From contig CAZYWJ010000007.1 of the NCBI GenBank assembly GCA_964651785.1, positions 17,962 through 81,961 on the forward strand: DNA of 64,000 bases. The letters are read 5' to 3'. Shown here piece by piece: positions 27,520 through 36,473 of this stretch. The notes under the pieces were generated by a model. The model was given only the letters and a program-made list of their open reading frames with translations, had not been told where the DNA came from and did not search any database. How positions within the stretch are numbered: position 1 is the first letter of the stretch; each line of letters begins with the position of its first letter. The stretch comes from JAKVAV01 sp964651785. GTDB lineage: Bacteria > Bacteroidota > Bacteroidia > Flavobacteriales_D > Cryomorphaceae. A program made the position numbers and the translations under genes.

Positions 27520-28568
27520 TCGTGGGTGGTTGCTTTGAGATTTTTAATTTCTTCTTTGAGCGATTTGATTTCCTTCATCAAATCAGGCAAATTCTTGAAG
27601 CCTATGTAGGATCGCTTATAGTCGCCGATAGGCATGGCGGGAGAGCCTTGAACGATTTTTCCCTCTTCTTTTATGCTGTGTCCGATTCCGCTTTGAGCGG
27701 CAATTTTTACTCCGTCAGCTATCGTCAGGTGTCCGATTATTCCAACTTGTCCGCCTATCATGCAGTTCTTTCCGATTTTGGTAGAACCGGCGATACCGGT
27801 TTGTGCTGCAATTACCGTATTCTCGCCTATCTCAACATTGTGAGCTATTTGAATGAGGTTGTCAATCTTTACTCCTTTTCGAATGATCGTATGCCCCAGC
27901 GTTGCGCGATCTATCGTGGTTCCCGCACCTACTTCCACATGATCTTCAATGATGACATTTCCTATCTGAGCTACCTTCTGGTAATTGTTTTCGCTGTTTG
28001 GCGCAAAGCCAAAACCATCTCCACCTATTACGACACCTGAATGAATGACACATTCGGAACCCACCACACAGTCGGCCAGTACTCGCGCTGCCGGGTGAAT
28101 CAGAGTGTTATTACCTAAGCGAACATTTTGTCCGATATAAGCCTGAGGAAATATCTTCGTGTTGTCGCCTATCACCACGCCCGCTTCGATCACGACTCCG
28201 GGACCAATATAAACATCCTCTCCCAAGATGGCAGACGGATCAATAATAGCTCTGTCCGATATACCCTTACGGTCGTACTTGATTTGATTGTAGAGCTCCA
28301 AGAGTTTGGCGAAAGCCGAGTAGGCATCGTCTACTTTAATCAGCGTCAAATCGTTCGGGAGTGATTTTTCGGGCTCGAAGTCTTTTGAAACGATTACCAA
28401 AGTCGCTTCGGTAGTGTAGATGTACTCTTTATATGCGGGATTTGCCAAGAACGAAAGCGTGTCTTTTCGGCCTTCGTCTATTTTACTCAGTCCGGATACT
28501 TCTGCGTTCTTATTTCCAACAACTTCGCCTTCAAGAAGTTGAGCTATTTGTGAGGCCGAAAATTTCAT
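27516..28568 (-). CDS. lpxD: UDP-3-O-(3-hydroxyacyl)glucosamine N-acyltransferase LpxD
   Basis: A protein of 350 residues with an N-terminal uridine-binding domain (about 1-100), a left-handed beta-helix (about 110-320, hexapeptide repeats, catalytic His in IQIAHNVEIGE) and a C-terminal helical region. It adds the second acyl chain of lipid A. A TATATTTG box (complement at 28574-28581) ends 5 bases before the ATG. If used, it would give a leaderless transcript; no -33 box was found. Confidence 0.95.
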   Translation of the reverse strand: MKFSASQIAQLLEGEVVGNKNAEVSGLSKIDEGRKDTLSFLANPAYKEYIYTTEATLVIVSKDFEPEKSLPNDLTLIKVDDAYSAFAKLLELYNQIKYDRKGISDRAIIDPSAILGEDVYIGPGVVIEAGVVIGDNTKIFPQAYIGQNVRLGNNTLIHPAARVLADCVVGSECVIHSGVVIGGDGFGFAPNSENNYQKVAQIGNVIIEDHVEVGAGTTIDRATLGHTIIRKGVKIDNLIQIAHNVEIGENTVIAAQTGIAGSTKIGKNCMIGGQVGIIGHLTIADGVKIAAQSGIGHSIKEEGKIVQGSPAMPIGDYKRSYIGFKNLPDLMKEIKSLKEEIKNLKATTHE

Positions 28569-28585
28569 CGGCTCAAATATATAAA

Positions 28586-29854
28586 TTAACCCCGTAGCTT
28601 TTCCTCTACCGACTTTAAGCAGTAAAGCACCTGTTTCTTAACGGGTTTAACCTGAGCTACCAATGCCTGATTATCCGACGCTTCAGCCAAGTCGATTACT
28701 TCTCCGCTTTTTTGCAAAATGAGAATACGATTTGATTCATTGTCATAGGCACTGTTCTCCAATTCATCTACCTGAAGGTAGTAGTGTAGCTCGTCAGCGG
28801 AAATTCCAAGTTTCTCGATTGTGGCCATTTTCAGGGATTCGATGTAGCTCGGATCGAAGAACTCATTGCTTAGCTTTACGCGAAAGAGCTTTCGGTTGAT
28901 CAACCTTTGACACAAGTCAGACAAAATGAAGTCATCGCATTCCGACCAGACTTTTATAGCTCCGAGAATATCGTAATCATCAAGCTTCACAAAATTCTTG
29001 ATGATGTCCGGATTGTTTTTAAAATCTTCAACTCCGTAATCGTGTTTCAAGAAAAACGTGAGTGCCGGTGAGGCAAAGATTTGCTGACCCTTTTTAGTGA
29101 GTTCTTTAGCTCTTGTCAAAATATTAATCAGAAGCTTTTCGGCAGAGACTACCGTCTTATGCAGATATACTTGCCAGTACATTAATCGGCGGGCGACAAT
29201 AAATTTTTCCAAAGAGTAGATTCCTTTCTCCTCTACCACAAGCCGATCATCCGCCACATCCAGCATTTTAATAATTCGCTGGTTGCTCACCACCCCTTCA
29301 GAAACGCCCGTAAAAAAACTATCTCGCGATAAATAGTCGAGGCGATCCATATCGAGCTGACTACTCACCAATTGATGCAAAAAGGTTTTGGGATAATCAT
29401 TTCTGAAAATTTCCAATCCGGTAGAGAGTGCACCATCAAATGCGATATTCAGTTTTTCCATAAGCAAACTCGAAATATGCTCGTGGGTCACGTTTTTCAC
29501 TAAACTGAACTCAAGACTATGAGAATAAGGGCCATGCCCAATGTCGTGCAGTAAAATGGCTACCATGGCACCCTGTGCTTCCGTGTCGCTAATTTCGACA
29601 CCTTTATCTCGGAGGGCTAAAATAGCTTCGCGCATTAAATGCATGGCACCCAGCGCGTGGTGAAAACGCGTATGATTGGCGCCCGGATAAACCAAATGGG
29701 ACATGCCTACCTGCTTTATACGCCTCAGCCGCTGAAAGTAGGGATGCTCGATAATATCGTGAAGAAGCGGATCGGAGATGGTAATGAATCCATAAACGGG
29801 ATCGTTGAGAATTTTTCGTTTTCCGGGATTCGAATGACGATCTTTGTCGCTCAT
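28586..29854 (-). CDS. HD-domain phosphohydrolase (dNTPase/SAMHD1-like)
   Basis: A protein of 422 residues with an N-terminal HD domain: NHTRFHHALGAMHL and AILLHDIGHGPYSHSLE give the His, His-Asp and downstream residues that hold the metal. The arrangement resembles the dGTPase/SAMHD1-like group, so a deoxynucleoside triphosphate or other phosphoester is a likely substrate, but the group also has non-dNTPase members. It lies 17 bases upstream of lpxD, at the head of the lipid A unit. Confidence 0.8.
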   Translation of the reverse strand: MSDKDRHSNPGKRKILNDPVYGFITISDPLLHDIIEHPYFQRLRRIKQVGMSHLVYPGANHTRFHHALGAMHLMREAILALRDKGVEISDTEAQGAMVAILLHDIGHGPYSHSLEFSLVKNVTHEHISSLLMEKLNIAFDGALSTGLEIFRNDYPKTFLHQLVSSQLDMDRLDYLSRDSFFTGVSEGVVSNQRIIKMLDVADDRLVVEEKGIYSLEKFIVARRLMYWQVYLHKTVVSAEKLLINILTRAKELTKKGQQIFASPALTFFLKHDYGVEDFKNNPDIIKNFVKLDDYDILGAIKVWSECDDFILSDLCQRLINRKLFRVKLSNEFFDPSYIESLKMATIEKLGISADELHYYLQVDELENSAYDNESNRILILQKSGEVIDLAEASDNQALVAQVKPVKKQVLYCLKSVEEKLRG

Positions 29855-29906
29855 GGAATAATCTGCTTTTGCACACTAAAAGCGGTGCGTTTTATGTTTA
29901 ATACTC

Positions 29907-29935
29907 CAAATGTAAAGCAAATTGGCTGATGCCAA
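29907..29935 (-). promoter_or_regulatory. Promoter of the HD/lipid A unit
   Basis: On the minus strand, TTG (complement of 29933-29935), an 18-base spacer and TACATTTG (complement of 29907-29914) match the Bacteroidota consensus. A leader of about 50 bases follows. It contains a 6-base inverted repeat (GCTTTT at 29865-29870 with AAAAGC at 29878-29883), just before the HD start. Confidence 0.5.
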
Positions 29936-29959
29936 TAAAATCAAAACCTGCGACGATAT

Positions 29960-31507
29960 ATGTCTTCAAAAATACTCTGGGCCGACGATGAAATCGAATT
30001 ACTTAAACCACATGTTTTATTCCTTCGGGAAAAGGGCTACGATGTTACCACTGTAAATAGTGGTTCGGATGCCGTAGATCTCGTTCAGGAAGAAAACTTC
30101 GACATCATCTTTTTGGATGAAAATATGCCCGGAATGTCAGGATTGGAAGCGCTCAGCGAAATCAAAGCCACCAAACCTTCCATCCCTGTGGTCATGATTA
30201 CCAAAAGCGAGGAAGAGTCAATCATGGAAGACGCGATCGGTTCAAAAATTTCCGATTACTTGATCAAACCGGTCAACCCCAATCAGATTTTGCTTTCGCT
30301 GAAAAAGAATCTGGACAATAAGAAGCTGATCAACGAAAAGACCACGAGCAATTATCAAATGGCTTTTCGCAATATCGGGATGACCTTGGGCGATCGCCTC
30401 AGCATCGAAGAGTGGAAAGAGGTTTACAAGAAGTTGGTGTTTTGGGAGCTGGAGCTCGAAAGTGGAAGCGATGGTGTGATGGAAGAGATCCTGAACATGC
30501 AAAAGACAGAAGCCAACCGGTCTTTCGGGAAATTTGTGATGGACAATTACCTCGATTGGTTGAATGAAAACTCCGATGAGGCTCCGGTTATGTCACACAC
30601 GGCCTTCAAGGAATATGTCGTTCCCGAAATTGACGACTCGCCTTTATTTCTCATACTCATTGACAACTTGCGCTACGACCAATGGAAAACCATTGAGCCC
30701 GCAATCACCGAGTTTTTTCACGTTGATAAGGAGGACATCTATTTTAGTATTCTTCCTACTGCTACGCAGTATTCGCGTAACGCATTCTTTGCGGGATTGA
30801 TGCCCGGCGATATTCAGAAAATCTACCCGAACCTTTGGAAGAATGATGAAGATGACGGCGGGAAAAATTTGCACGAAGAAGAACTACTGGGCAATCAGCT
30901 CAAGCGATTGGGGAAAGACGCCAAGTTCAGTTACAATAAAGTGACCAAGCACGAATATGGTCGGAAACTGGCTGAGAACATGTCCAACCTGATGTCCAAT
31001 CAGCTCAATGTGATCGTTTACAATTTTGTAGATATGCTCTCACACGCTCGTACGGATATGGAGGTCATTCGCGAATTGGTCGAAGATGACTCGGCTTACC
31101 GATCGCTCACCATGAGTTGGTTTGAGCACTCGCCATTGCGCGATATCATGCGCGCCATTGCCGAAAAAGGCGGAAGGATGATCATCACTACGGATCACGG
31201 AACCATTCAAGTAAACGACGACGTGAAAGTAGTGGGAGATCGAAACACCAGCACCAACCTGCGCTACAAGCATGGCCGCAATCTGAATTACGACGATAAG
31301 AGCGTGTTTGCGGTTACCAAACCTGAAGAAGCTCGACTTCCGAAAAGCAATATGAGTTCGAGTTATATCTTTGCACGCGAAAGACAGTATTTCGTGTATC
31401 CCAATAATTACAATCACTTTCAGCGATTTTATCGGGATACGCTCCAACACGGAGGAATCTCCTTGGAGGAAATGTTGATACCTGTCGTATCGCTTAGTGC
31501 AAAATGA
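29960..31507 (+). CDS. porX: T9SS response regulator PorX (REC plus PglZ domain)
   Basis: A protein of 515 residues. Residues 1-120 are a receiver domain with the acidic pocket (ADDE near 8-11) and phospho-acceptor Asp53 in FLDENMPG. After a helical linker comes a PglZ-type alkaline-phosphatase-like domain: LIDNLRYDQW, the nucleophile region PTATQYSRNAFFAG, NFVDMLSHARTD and TTDHGTIQVND, with metal-binding residues. PorX pairs with the histidine kinase PorY and controls T9SS genes; its PglZ domain hydrolyses phosphodiesters such as cyclic oligonucleotides in the known members. It is followed by tsaE with a 4-base overlap. Confidence 0.93.
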   Translation: MSSKILWADDEIELLKPHVLFLREKGYDVTTVNSGSDAVDLVQEENFDIIFLDENMPGMSGLEALSEIKATKPSIPVVMITKSEEESIMEDAIGSKISDYLIKPVNPNQILLSLKKNLDNKKLINEKTTSNYQMAFRNIGMTLGDRLSIEEWKEVYKKLVFWELELESGSDGVMEEILNMQKTEANRSFGKFVMDNYLDWLNENSDEAPVMSHTAFKEYVVPEIDDSPLFLILIDNLRYDQWKTIEPAITEFFHVDKEDIYFSILPTATQYSRNAFFAGLMPGDIQKIYPNLWKNDEDDGGKNLHEEELLGNQLKRLGKDAKFSYNKVTKHEYGRKLAENMSNLMSNQLNVIVYNFVDMLSHARTDMEVIRELVEDDSAYRSLTMSWFEHSPLRDIMRAIAEKGGRMIITTDHGTIQVNDDVKVVGDRNTSTNLRYKHGRNLNYDDKSVFAVTKPEEARLPKSNMSSSYIFARERQYFVYPNNYNHFQRFYRDTLQHGGISLEEMLIPVVSLSAK

Positions 31508-31926
31508 TAAAATTCATTGCCCGTACTACTGAAGATTTGCCCTACATCGCCGATCAGTTGATTATGGAGGCGGGTGAGCATCGACTATTTGCCTTTTATG
31601 GCGAAATGGGCGCCGGAAAGACCACGCTGATTAAAGCCATTCTCAATCTTTTGGGAGTAGAGGAAGGTGGGAGCAGTCCTACCTTTTCTTTGGTAAATGA
31701 ATACCAAGGTCGGCAAGGTGAAATCATTTACCACTTCGACTTTTATCGAATTGAAGATTTGGAAGAAGTCTATGATATCGGTTACGAAGAATACTTCTTC
31801 AGCACCCACTACTGCTTTATCGAGTGGCCCGAAAAAATCGAAGAGTTACTTCCGGAAGATGTGGTTAAGATTAAGATAAGAGTGGACGGTGATCATCGTG
31901 AAATACTGCTTGATGTCTCAAATTGA
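31504..31926 (+). CDS. tsaE: tRNA threonylcarbamoyladenosine ATPase TsaE
   Basis: A protein of 140 residues, the usual length. The Walker A motif GEMGAGKTTLIK (about residues 33-44) and SSPTFSLVNEY and HFDFYRIED segments are the TsaE signature. It drives the TsaBD complex that makes t6A37 in tRNAs reading ANN codons. The start overlaps the porX stop (ATGA). Confidence 0.95.
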   Translation: MIKFIARTTEDLPYIADQLIMEAGEHRLFAFYGEMGAGKTTLIKAILNLLGVEEGGSSPTFSLVNEYQGRQGEIIYHFDFYRIEDLEEVYDIGYEEYFFSTHYCFIEWPEKIEELLPEDVVKIKIRVDGDHREILLDVSN

Positions 31927-31970
31927 ACCAATTTTCGTACTTTCAGGATTGCAAGGAAATTATCTGCTGA

Positions 31971-33191
31971 ATGATTAGCTCCAAAGAAGCCCTCAGAGCA
32001 TTAGCCCAAGAAGCATCTCTTCAACCGCAGGAAGAAATGCTGGAAGTAGGCAAACGTCAAAAACGCCTGCACATCGGCATACCACGAGAAACATCGTATC
32101 AGGAAAATCGCGTAGGTCTCGTGCCCGAGTCAGTAGCCGTGCTGGTAGCAAATGGTCACGAAGTAGTGGTGGAGACCAATGCCGGAAAAAACGCCAACTT
32201 TCCCGACAAGGATTATAGCGAAGCGGGTGCCAAGATTGCCTATGATAGAAAAGAGGTTTTTGAGTGTGATTTGGTTTTGAAAGTAGCGCCGCCCAGTACG
32301 GATGAGATTGCCATGATGAACCAGAAGAGTACGCTTTTTTCAGCTTTGCAGCTGAGCGTGCAACCTCGAGACACACTGAAAAAGCTGATGGCAAAACGAA
32401 TTTCTGCCGTGGCTTGGGATTACATTCGAGACAAGGATGGCATCTATCCCATTGTGAGAGCCATGGGTGAAATAGCGGGAAACATGGCGGTCATTATCGC
32501 CGCCGAGTATTTGAGCAGCGGTAGCAAGGGGCAAGGTTTGCTTCTGGGAAATGTATCGGGGGTAGCGCCCGCCGAAGTGGTCATCATCGGAGCGGGCACC
32601 GTGGCCGAGCATTCGTGCAGAGCCGCTCTCGGTTTCGGAGCACTGGTCAAGGTCTTTGATTTTTCGACCTATCGCCTGCGTCGTTTGCAAAACGATGTAG
32701 GATCGAGGATTTTTACTTCGATCATCCAAACCGAAGAGCTCAAACGTGCCCTGAGTACGGCTGATGTGGCCATCGGAGCCATTCGTGGGAATGAGGGGCG
32801 AACACCTACCGTGGTAACGGAAGAAATGGTCTCGCAGATGAAGCCGGGTTCGGTGATCGTCGATATTTCAATTGACAGAGGCGGCTGCTTCGAAACTTCG
32901 GAAGTAACCAATCACAGCAAGCCGATTTATCGAAAATATGACGTGATCCATTATTGCGTTCCCAATATTGCCTCAGATGTGTGCAAAACCGCATCAATGG
33001 CTTTAAGCAACATCTTTACACCCCTACTGCTCAATATGGGCGAGCAGGGTGGCTGCGCCAGCCTGATCAAAAAAGACAGAGGCTTTCGTCACGGCGTTTA
33101 TCTCTACAACGGAACACTCACCAATGAATCATTGGGCGAAGCCTTCAACCTGCCTTACAAAGACATTGACCTTTTATTCGCGGCATTTTAA
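31971..33191 (+). CDS. Alanine-dehydrogenase-like NAD(P) oxidoreductase, catalytic His replaced
   Basis: A protein of 406 residues of the alanine dehydrogenase / transhydrogenase-alpha fold, about 35 residues longer at the N terminus than the usual 370. Arg47 (ENRVGLVP), Lys104 (LVLKVAPPS), the Rossmann loop GAGTVAE (207-213) and Asp302 (VDISIDRGG) align with the known active site. At the position of the catalytic His of alanine dehydrogenase (FTYLHLA in Bacillus) this protein has Gln127 (FSALQLS). It may therefore have altered chemistry, so no gene symbol is given. It follows tsaE by 44 bases. Confidence 0.75.
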   Translation: MISSKEALRALAQEASLQPQEEMLEVGKRQKRLHIGIPRETSYQENRVGLVPESVAVLVANGHEVVVETNAGKNANFPDKDYSEAGAKIAYDRKEVFECDLVLKVAPPSTDEIAMMNQKSTLFSALQLSVQPRDTLKKLMAKRISAVAWDYIRDKDGIYPIVRAMGEIAGNMAVIIAAEYLSSGSKGQGLLLGNVSGVAPAEVVIIGAGTVAEHSCRAALGFGALVKVFDFSTYRLRRLQNDVGSRIFTSIIQTEELKRALSTADVAIGAIRGNEGRTPTVVTEEMVSQMKPGSVIVDISIDRGGCFETSEVTNHSKPIYRKYDVIHYCVPNIASDVCKTASMALSNIFTPLLLNMGEQGGCASLIKKDRGFRHGVYLYNGTLTNESLGEAFNLPYKDIDLLFAAF

Positions 33192-33194
33192 TCG

Positions 33195-33593
33195 ATGAAA
33201 TTTACTCGACGCCTTCGTCTCTATCTTACGGGATTTTTACTCGGATGTATTCTGGTGGTTTTCTTCTTTCGAGAAAGACTTTCCGTCCTCACCTCTTGGC
33301 TACCGAATAACCGTGTGCTCTTCCGAATCGAGAATACAATGAGCGGAACTTCTGATTTGGCTCAATGCCAAATGAGCTGTTTTGAGTTAGATACTGCTAT
33401 GTTAAGTTTTGTATTTGAAGAAGGGGATGTTCAATTTGGCATGAGCGAAACCCACGCAGAGCCGAAAATTTATGTCATTGATACGCGCTATGAGGATAGG
33501 TTGGTGCGCCTTTCATTTGAAACGGCTGATAGTTCCGCGATGCTTTCCAAAATTGAAATGCCCTTTGAGCAAAACGCTTGCGACTGCGAGTGA
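33195..33593 (+). CDS. DUF4258-like membrane-anchored protein
   Basis: A 132-residue protein with one N-terminal membrane helix (about 10-27), then a small periplasmic domain with PNNRVLFRI and EEGDVQFGMSET, features that recall the DUF4258 proteins found after alanine dehydrogenase genes in flavobacteria. Function unknown. It begins 3 bases after the dehydrogenase-like gene and is presumably co-transcribed. Confidence 0.55.
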   Translation: MKFTRRLRLYLTGFLLGCILVVFFFRERLSVLTSWLPNNRVLFRIENTMSGTSDLAQCQMSCFELDTAMLSFVFEEGDVQFGMSETHAEPKIYVIDTRYEDRLVRLSFETADSSAMLSKIEMPFEQNACDCE

Positions 33594-33600
33594 ATCTTAT

Positions 33601-34395
33601 TTAGTTGACTTGTTCCTTTAATCCCAAGGCCGTCATTAATAAAAATTTCAGTCCTTTCGAATAATCGAGATTTTCATAATCCAACCCGATTCGTCTGATG
33701 TTTTCATAGTAATCAGACAAGTGCAAGTAGTAATTCTTTTCCAGTTGAATGGCCGTGGCATTTTTGCCTAGCGTTTCCAGCAGAAACCACTTTTCAAGCA
33801 ATCTGGCTGCCCTTCCGTTACCATCTTGAAAGGGATGGATTTTGACAAAAACCAAATGAGAAAAAGCCGCAAAATAAAAAGCTTCCTCTATTCCGAGCCT
33901 TACCGTAAACAGATATTCAATATCTTCAAAAAGCTTGGTGAGTTGATCTTGAAGTATGGAAGGCGTCGCGGCTACGTATTCGATTCGATCATCGCGATTG
34001 ATCACAAACATCGGATTATTTCTAACCACTCCTTGCTGATTTTTCGGCAGCATATTTCTTGAAAGAATAGAGTGCGCTTGTTTTAGATTTTGCCAACTCA
34101 GCTTTTGATTTTCAATAAAACCGTAAGCTTGGAATAAGTCTTCTGCTCTTTTTGTGTAATCAGCTTTGTAGTTAATTTTCAAAAACTTGTACTTAAAGAA
34201 GCTGTCAAAATCAATATTCTCGCCTTCTATTTTTGATGAGTAAACTGACGAAACGGATTTATAGAAGTCGAAATAATCTACGGAAATATCAATGGCTTGG
34301 GCTTTTTCAAGATACTGAGAAAGATCAAAATCAATACACTTTTTGAAGTCGCTAAGCATTTCTGAAGGAAGAATTTGAAGCTTCTTAAATTCCAT
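33601..34395 (-). CDS. Fic family protein (class II, autoinhibited)
   Basis: A protein of 264 residues. The Fic core HPFQDGNGRAAR (187-198) matches HxFx(D/E)GNGRxxR completely, so the catalytic His187 and the phosphate-binding residues are intact. SSKIEG at 53-58 fits the inhibitory motif (S/T)xxxE(G/N), here N-terminal as in class II Fic proteins. It probably transfers AMP or another nucleotide to a protein, and is held off until the inhibitory helix moves. No antitoxin partner gene is next to it. The target is unknown. Confidence 0.85.
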   Translation of the reverse strand: MEFKKLQILPSEMLSDFKKCIDFDLSQYLEKAQAIDISVDYFDFYKSVSSVYSSKIEGENIDFDSFFKYKFLKINYKADYTKRAEDLFQAYGFIENQKLSWQNLKQAHSILSRNMLPKNQQGVVRNNPMFVINRDDRIEYVAATPSILQDQLTKLFEDIEYLFTVRLGIEEAFYFAAFSHLVFVKIHPFQDGNGRAARLLEKWFLLETLGKNATAIQLEKNYYLHLSDYYENIRRIGLDYENLDYSKGLKFLLMTALGLKEQVN

Positions 34396-34454
34396 TTCTC
34401 AAAGATACAATTAGTCGGTACGCTTAGCGATGGGAAAGAGATAGCGGGAAAGAA

Positions 34455-35336
34455 TTACTTCTTCCTTCCTCTTCTCTTAATCTCCCTTGTAATCAAATTA
34501 AGTTCTCGTCCGGTTTGCCCTTTCACGGAAGTATTTTCCTCGGCTCGCCTGATCAAGTAAGGCATTACCTCCTTCACCGGTCCGTAGGGTACATATTTTG
34601 CCACATTGTATCCCGCTTTGCTCAAATTAAAACTGATGTGATCACTCATGCCGTAGAGTTGTGCAAAGAAGATGTGCTCGTCATTTCGGTCTATTCCTCG
34701 CTCATCCATCTTTTCGGCGAGTAGTAAAGAACTTTCTTCATTGTGCGTTCCTGCACAGAAATAGATGTTTTCCAGATGCTTCAAACAAAAGTCAACGGCG
34801 GCATTGAAGTCGCGATCAGTGGCCTCCTTATCGGGTTGGATGGGAGAGGGGTAGCCTTTTTCTTTAGCCCGATCGCGTTCTTTTTCCATATACGCACCGC
34901 GCACCAGCTTTACCCCGTAGTAGTATCCTTCCTCCGTGGCGATTTTATGCGCTTTCGCTAAATGATCCAACCTGTCGTGGCGATACATCTGAAGTGTATT
35001 GTACACGATTGCGCGCCTTCGATTGTACTTGGCCATCATTTCCATAGCCAAATCGTCTATGGCCTTTTGAATCCACGATTCTTCCGCATCGATAAANNNN
35101 NNNNNNNNNNNNNNNNNNNNNNNNNNNNNNNNNNNNNNNNNNNNNNNNNNNNNNNNNNNNNNNNNNNNNNNNNNNNNNNNNNNNNNNNNNNNNNNNACTC
35201 GAAAAAGAAAATAAGCTTTCCGCAAATCATTGTCGGACTTGCTCGCAAAAGCAACCTCAGTATCATCAAATGACAACCGCTCCGCCTTAGGAGGAATGGT
35301 GGATTTAGGAATAGTCGTTTTCTTAGTCTTATTCAT
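34455..35336 (-). CDS. Proline dehydrogenase, interrupted by assembly gap
   Basis: A proline dehydrogenase of the monofunctional type, which oxidises proline to pyrroline-5-carboxylate with FAD. The conserved block VKLVRGAYMEKER and CAGTHNEES are visible, as is the C-terminal KYVPYGPVKEVMPYLIRR. Positions 35097-35196 are N. Homologues have about 390 residues; here 293 codons exist including 34 unknown ones, so the true gap is likely larger than 100 bases. Both sides are in the same frame. The gene starts at ATG 35336 and is divergent from aroB. Confidence 0.85.
   Translation of the reverse strand: MNKTKKTTIPKSTIPPKAERLSFDDTEVAFASKSDNDLRKAYFLFRXXXXXXXXXXXXXXXXXXXXXXXXXXXXXXXXXXFIDAEESWIQKAIDDLAMEMMAKYNRRRAIVYNTLQMYRHDRLDHLAKAHKIATEEGYYYGVKLVRGAYMEKERDRAKEKGYPSPIQPDKEATDRDFNAAVDFCLKHLENIYFCAGTHNEESSLLLAEKMDERGIDRNDEHIFFAQLYGMSDHISFNLSKAGYNVAKYVPYGPVKEVMPYLIRRAEENTSVKGQTGRELNLITREIKRRGRKK
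35097..35196. other. Assembly gap (100 N)
   Basis: Exactly 100 N, the conventional size for a gap of unknown length. It lies in the middle of proline dehydrogenase. Confidence 0.95.
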
Positions 35337-35378
35337 TTTCAAAAAGCAGTCCTATATTCGCCCGAAGGTTTAGGGCTT

Positions 35379-36473
35379 ATGGCTAAAGTAGAAATCAAAC
35401 GTATTAAAACTGACGGCCACGAAGTGGTTTTCGGTCGGCATTGCCTTGCCGAGCTGGCAGAGCAATTGTCAGGTGAAACGTACCGCGGAGTCAAGATATT
35501 CATTCTGGCCGACGAAAATACGCTAAGGAATTGCATGCCCGCCATCATTTCCAAAATTCCCGGACTCGAAAATGCTGAAGTTATTGAAATCGAATCGGGT
35601 GAAGAAAGTAAAACATTTGAAGTTGTAGGTGGCATCTGGGAAGCGCTTTCCGAATTGGGAGCCGATCGGAGTAGTGTTCTCATCAATTTGGGTGGAGGTG
35701 TAATCACGGATTTGGGCGGATTCTTAGCAGGGACTTTCAAGCGCGGTATTCGTTTTATCAATGTGCCTACCTCACTTCTCGCCATGGTAGATGCTTCGAT
35801 AGGCGGAAAAACCGGCATAAATCATTCCGGGCTGAAGAATGAAGTAGGTCTTTTTAACAATCCCCAAGGCGTCTATGTTGATCCGGCTTTCTTAGATACG
35901 CTTCCGAAATCGCAACTGCTTAGCGGGTTTGCCGAAATGGTAAAGCACGCTTTGATTTTTTCACCCGGATATTGGAAGGAACTTCAGGAAGTTAGCCTGC
36001 TTGATTTGTCCACCTTAGATGAGAGCATTTTCCGATCCATCGAGATAAAAAATCAAATCGTCAATAGCGACCCATTTGAATCAGGTCGTCGAAAGATTTT
36101 GAATTTCGGCCATACGGTAGGCCATGCTTTAGAGGCCTATTCTCACGAAAGTGATACCAGAAGCCTGCTGCACGGCGAGGCAGTAGCTATCGGGATGGTT
36201 TGCGAAGCTTACATTTCCAAAAAATCGGAAGGACTTTCAGAAAATGAGTTGGATGAAATCTCCTCTTTCATCTTCAGTCTTTTTCCAAAAGTGAATTTGG
36301 ATGCCTACACCTTCCATCGCCTGATCGAGCTGATGCGCCACGATAAAAAAAATCAGGATGAACGAATGAACTTCACGCTATTGTCTGAAATCGGTGATGC
36401 CGTTTTTGACCGCAATACGCGAGCTGATATCGTTGTGGAATCCCTGCAATACTATCAAAGATGGGTGGGGTAA
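35379..36473 (+). CDS. aroB: 3-dehydroquinate synthase
   Basis: A protein of 364 residues that converts DAHP to 3-dehydroquinate in the shikimate pathway. GGGVITDLGGF is the NAD-binding segment. The Zn-binding and catalytic region is marked by VDASIGGKTGINH, EMVKHALIF and NFGHTVGHALE (the ligand histidines). It overlaps aroA by 13 bases. Confidence 0.95.
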   Translation: MAKVEIKRIKTDGHEVVFGRHCLAELAEQLSGETYRGVKIFILADENTLRNCMPAIISKIPGLENAEVIEIESGEESKTFEVVGGIWEALSELGADRSSVLINLGGGVITDLGGFLAGTFKRGIRFINVPTSLLAMVDASIGGKTGINHSGLKNEVGLFNNPQGVYVDPAFLDTLPKSQLLSGFAEMVKHALIFSPGYWKELQEVSLLDLSTLDESIFRSIEIKNQIVNSDPFESGRRKILNFGHTVGHALEAYSHESDTRSLLHGEAVAIGMVCEAYISKKSEGLSENELDEISSFIFSLFPKVNLDAYTFHRLIELMRHDKKNQDERMNFTLLSEIGDAVFDRNTRADIVVESLQYYQRWVG

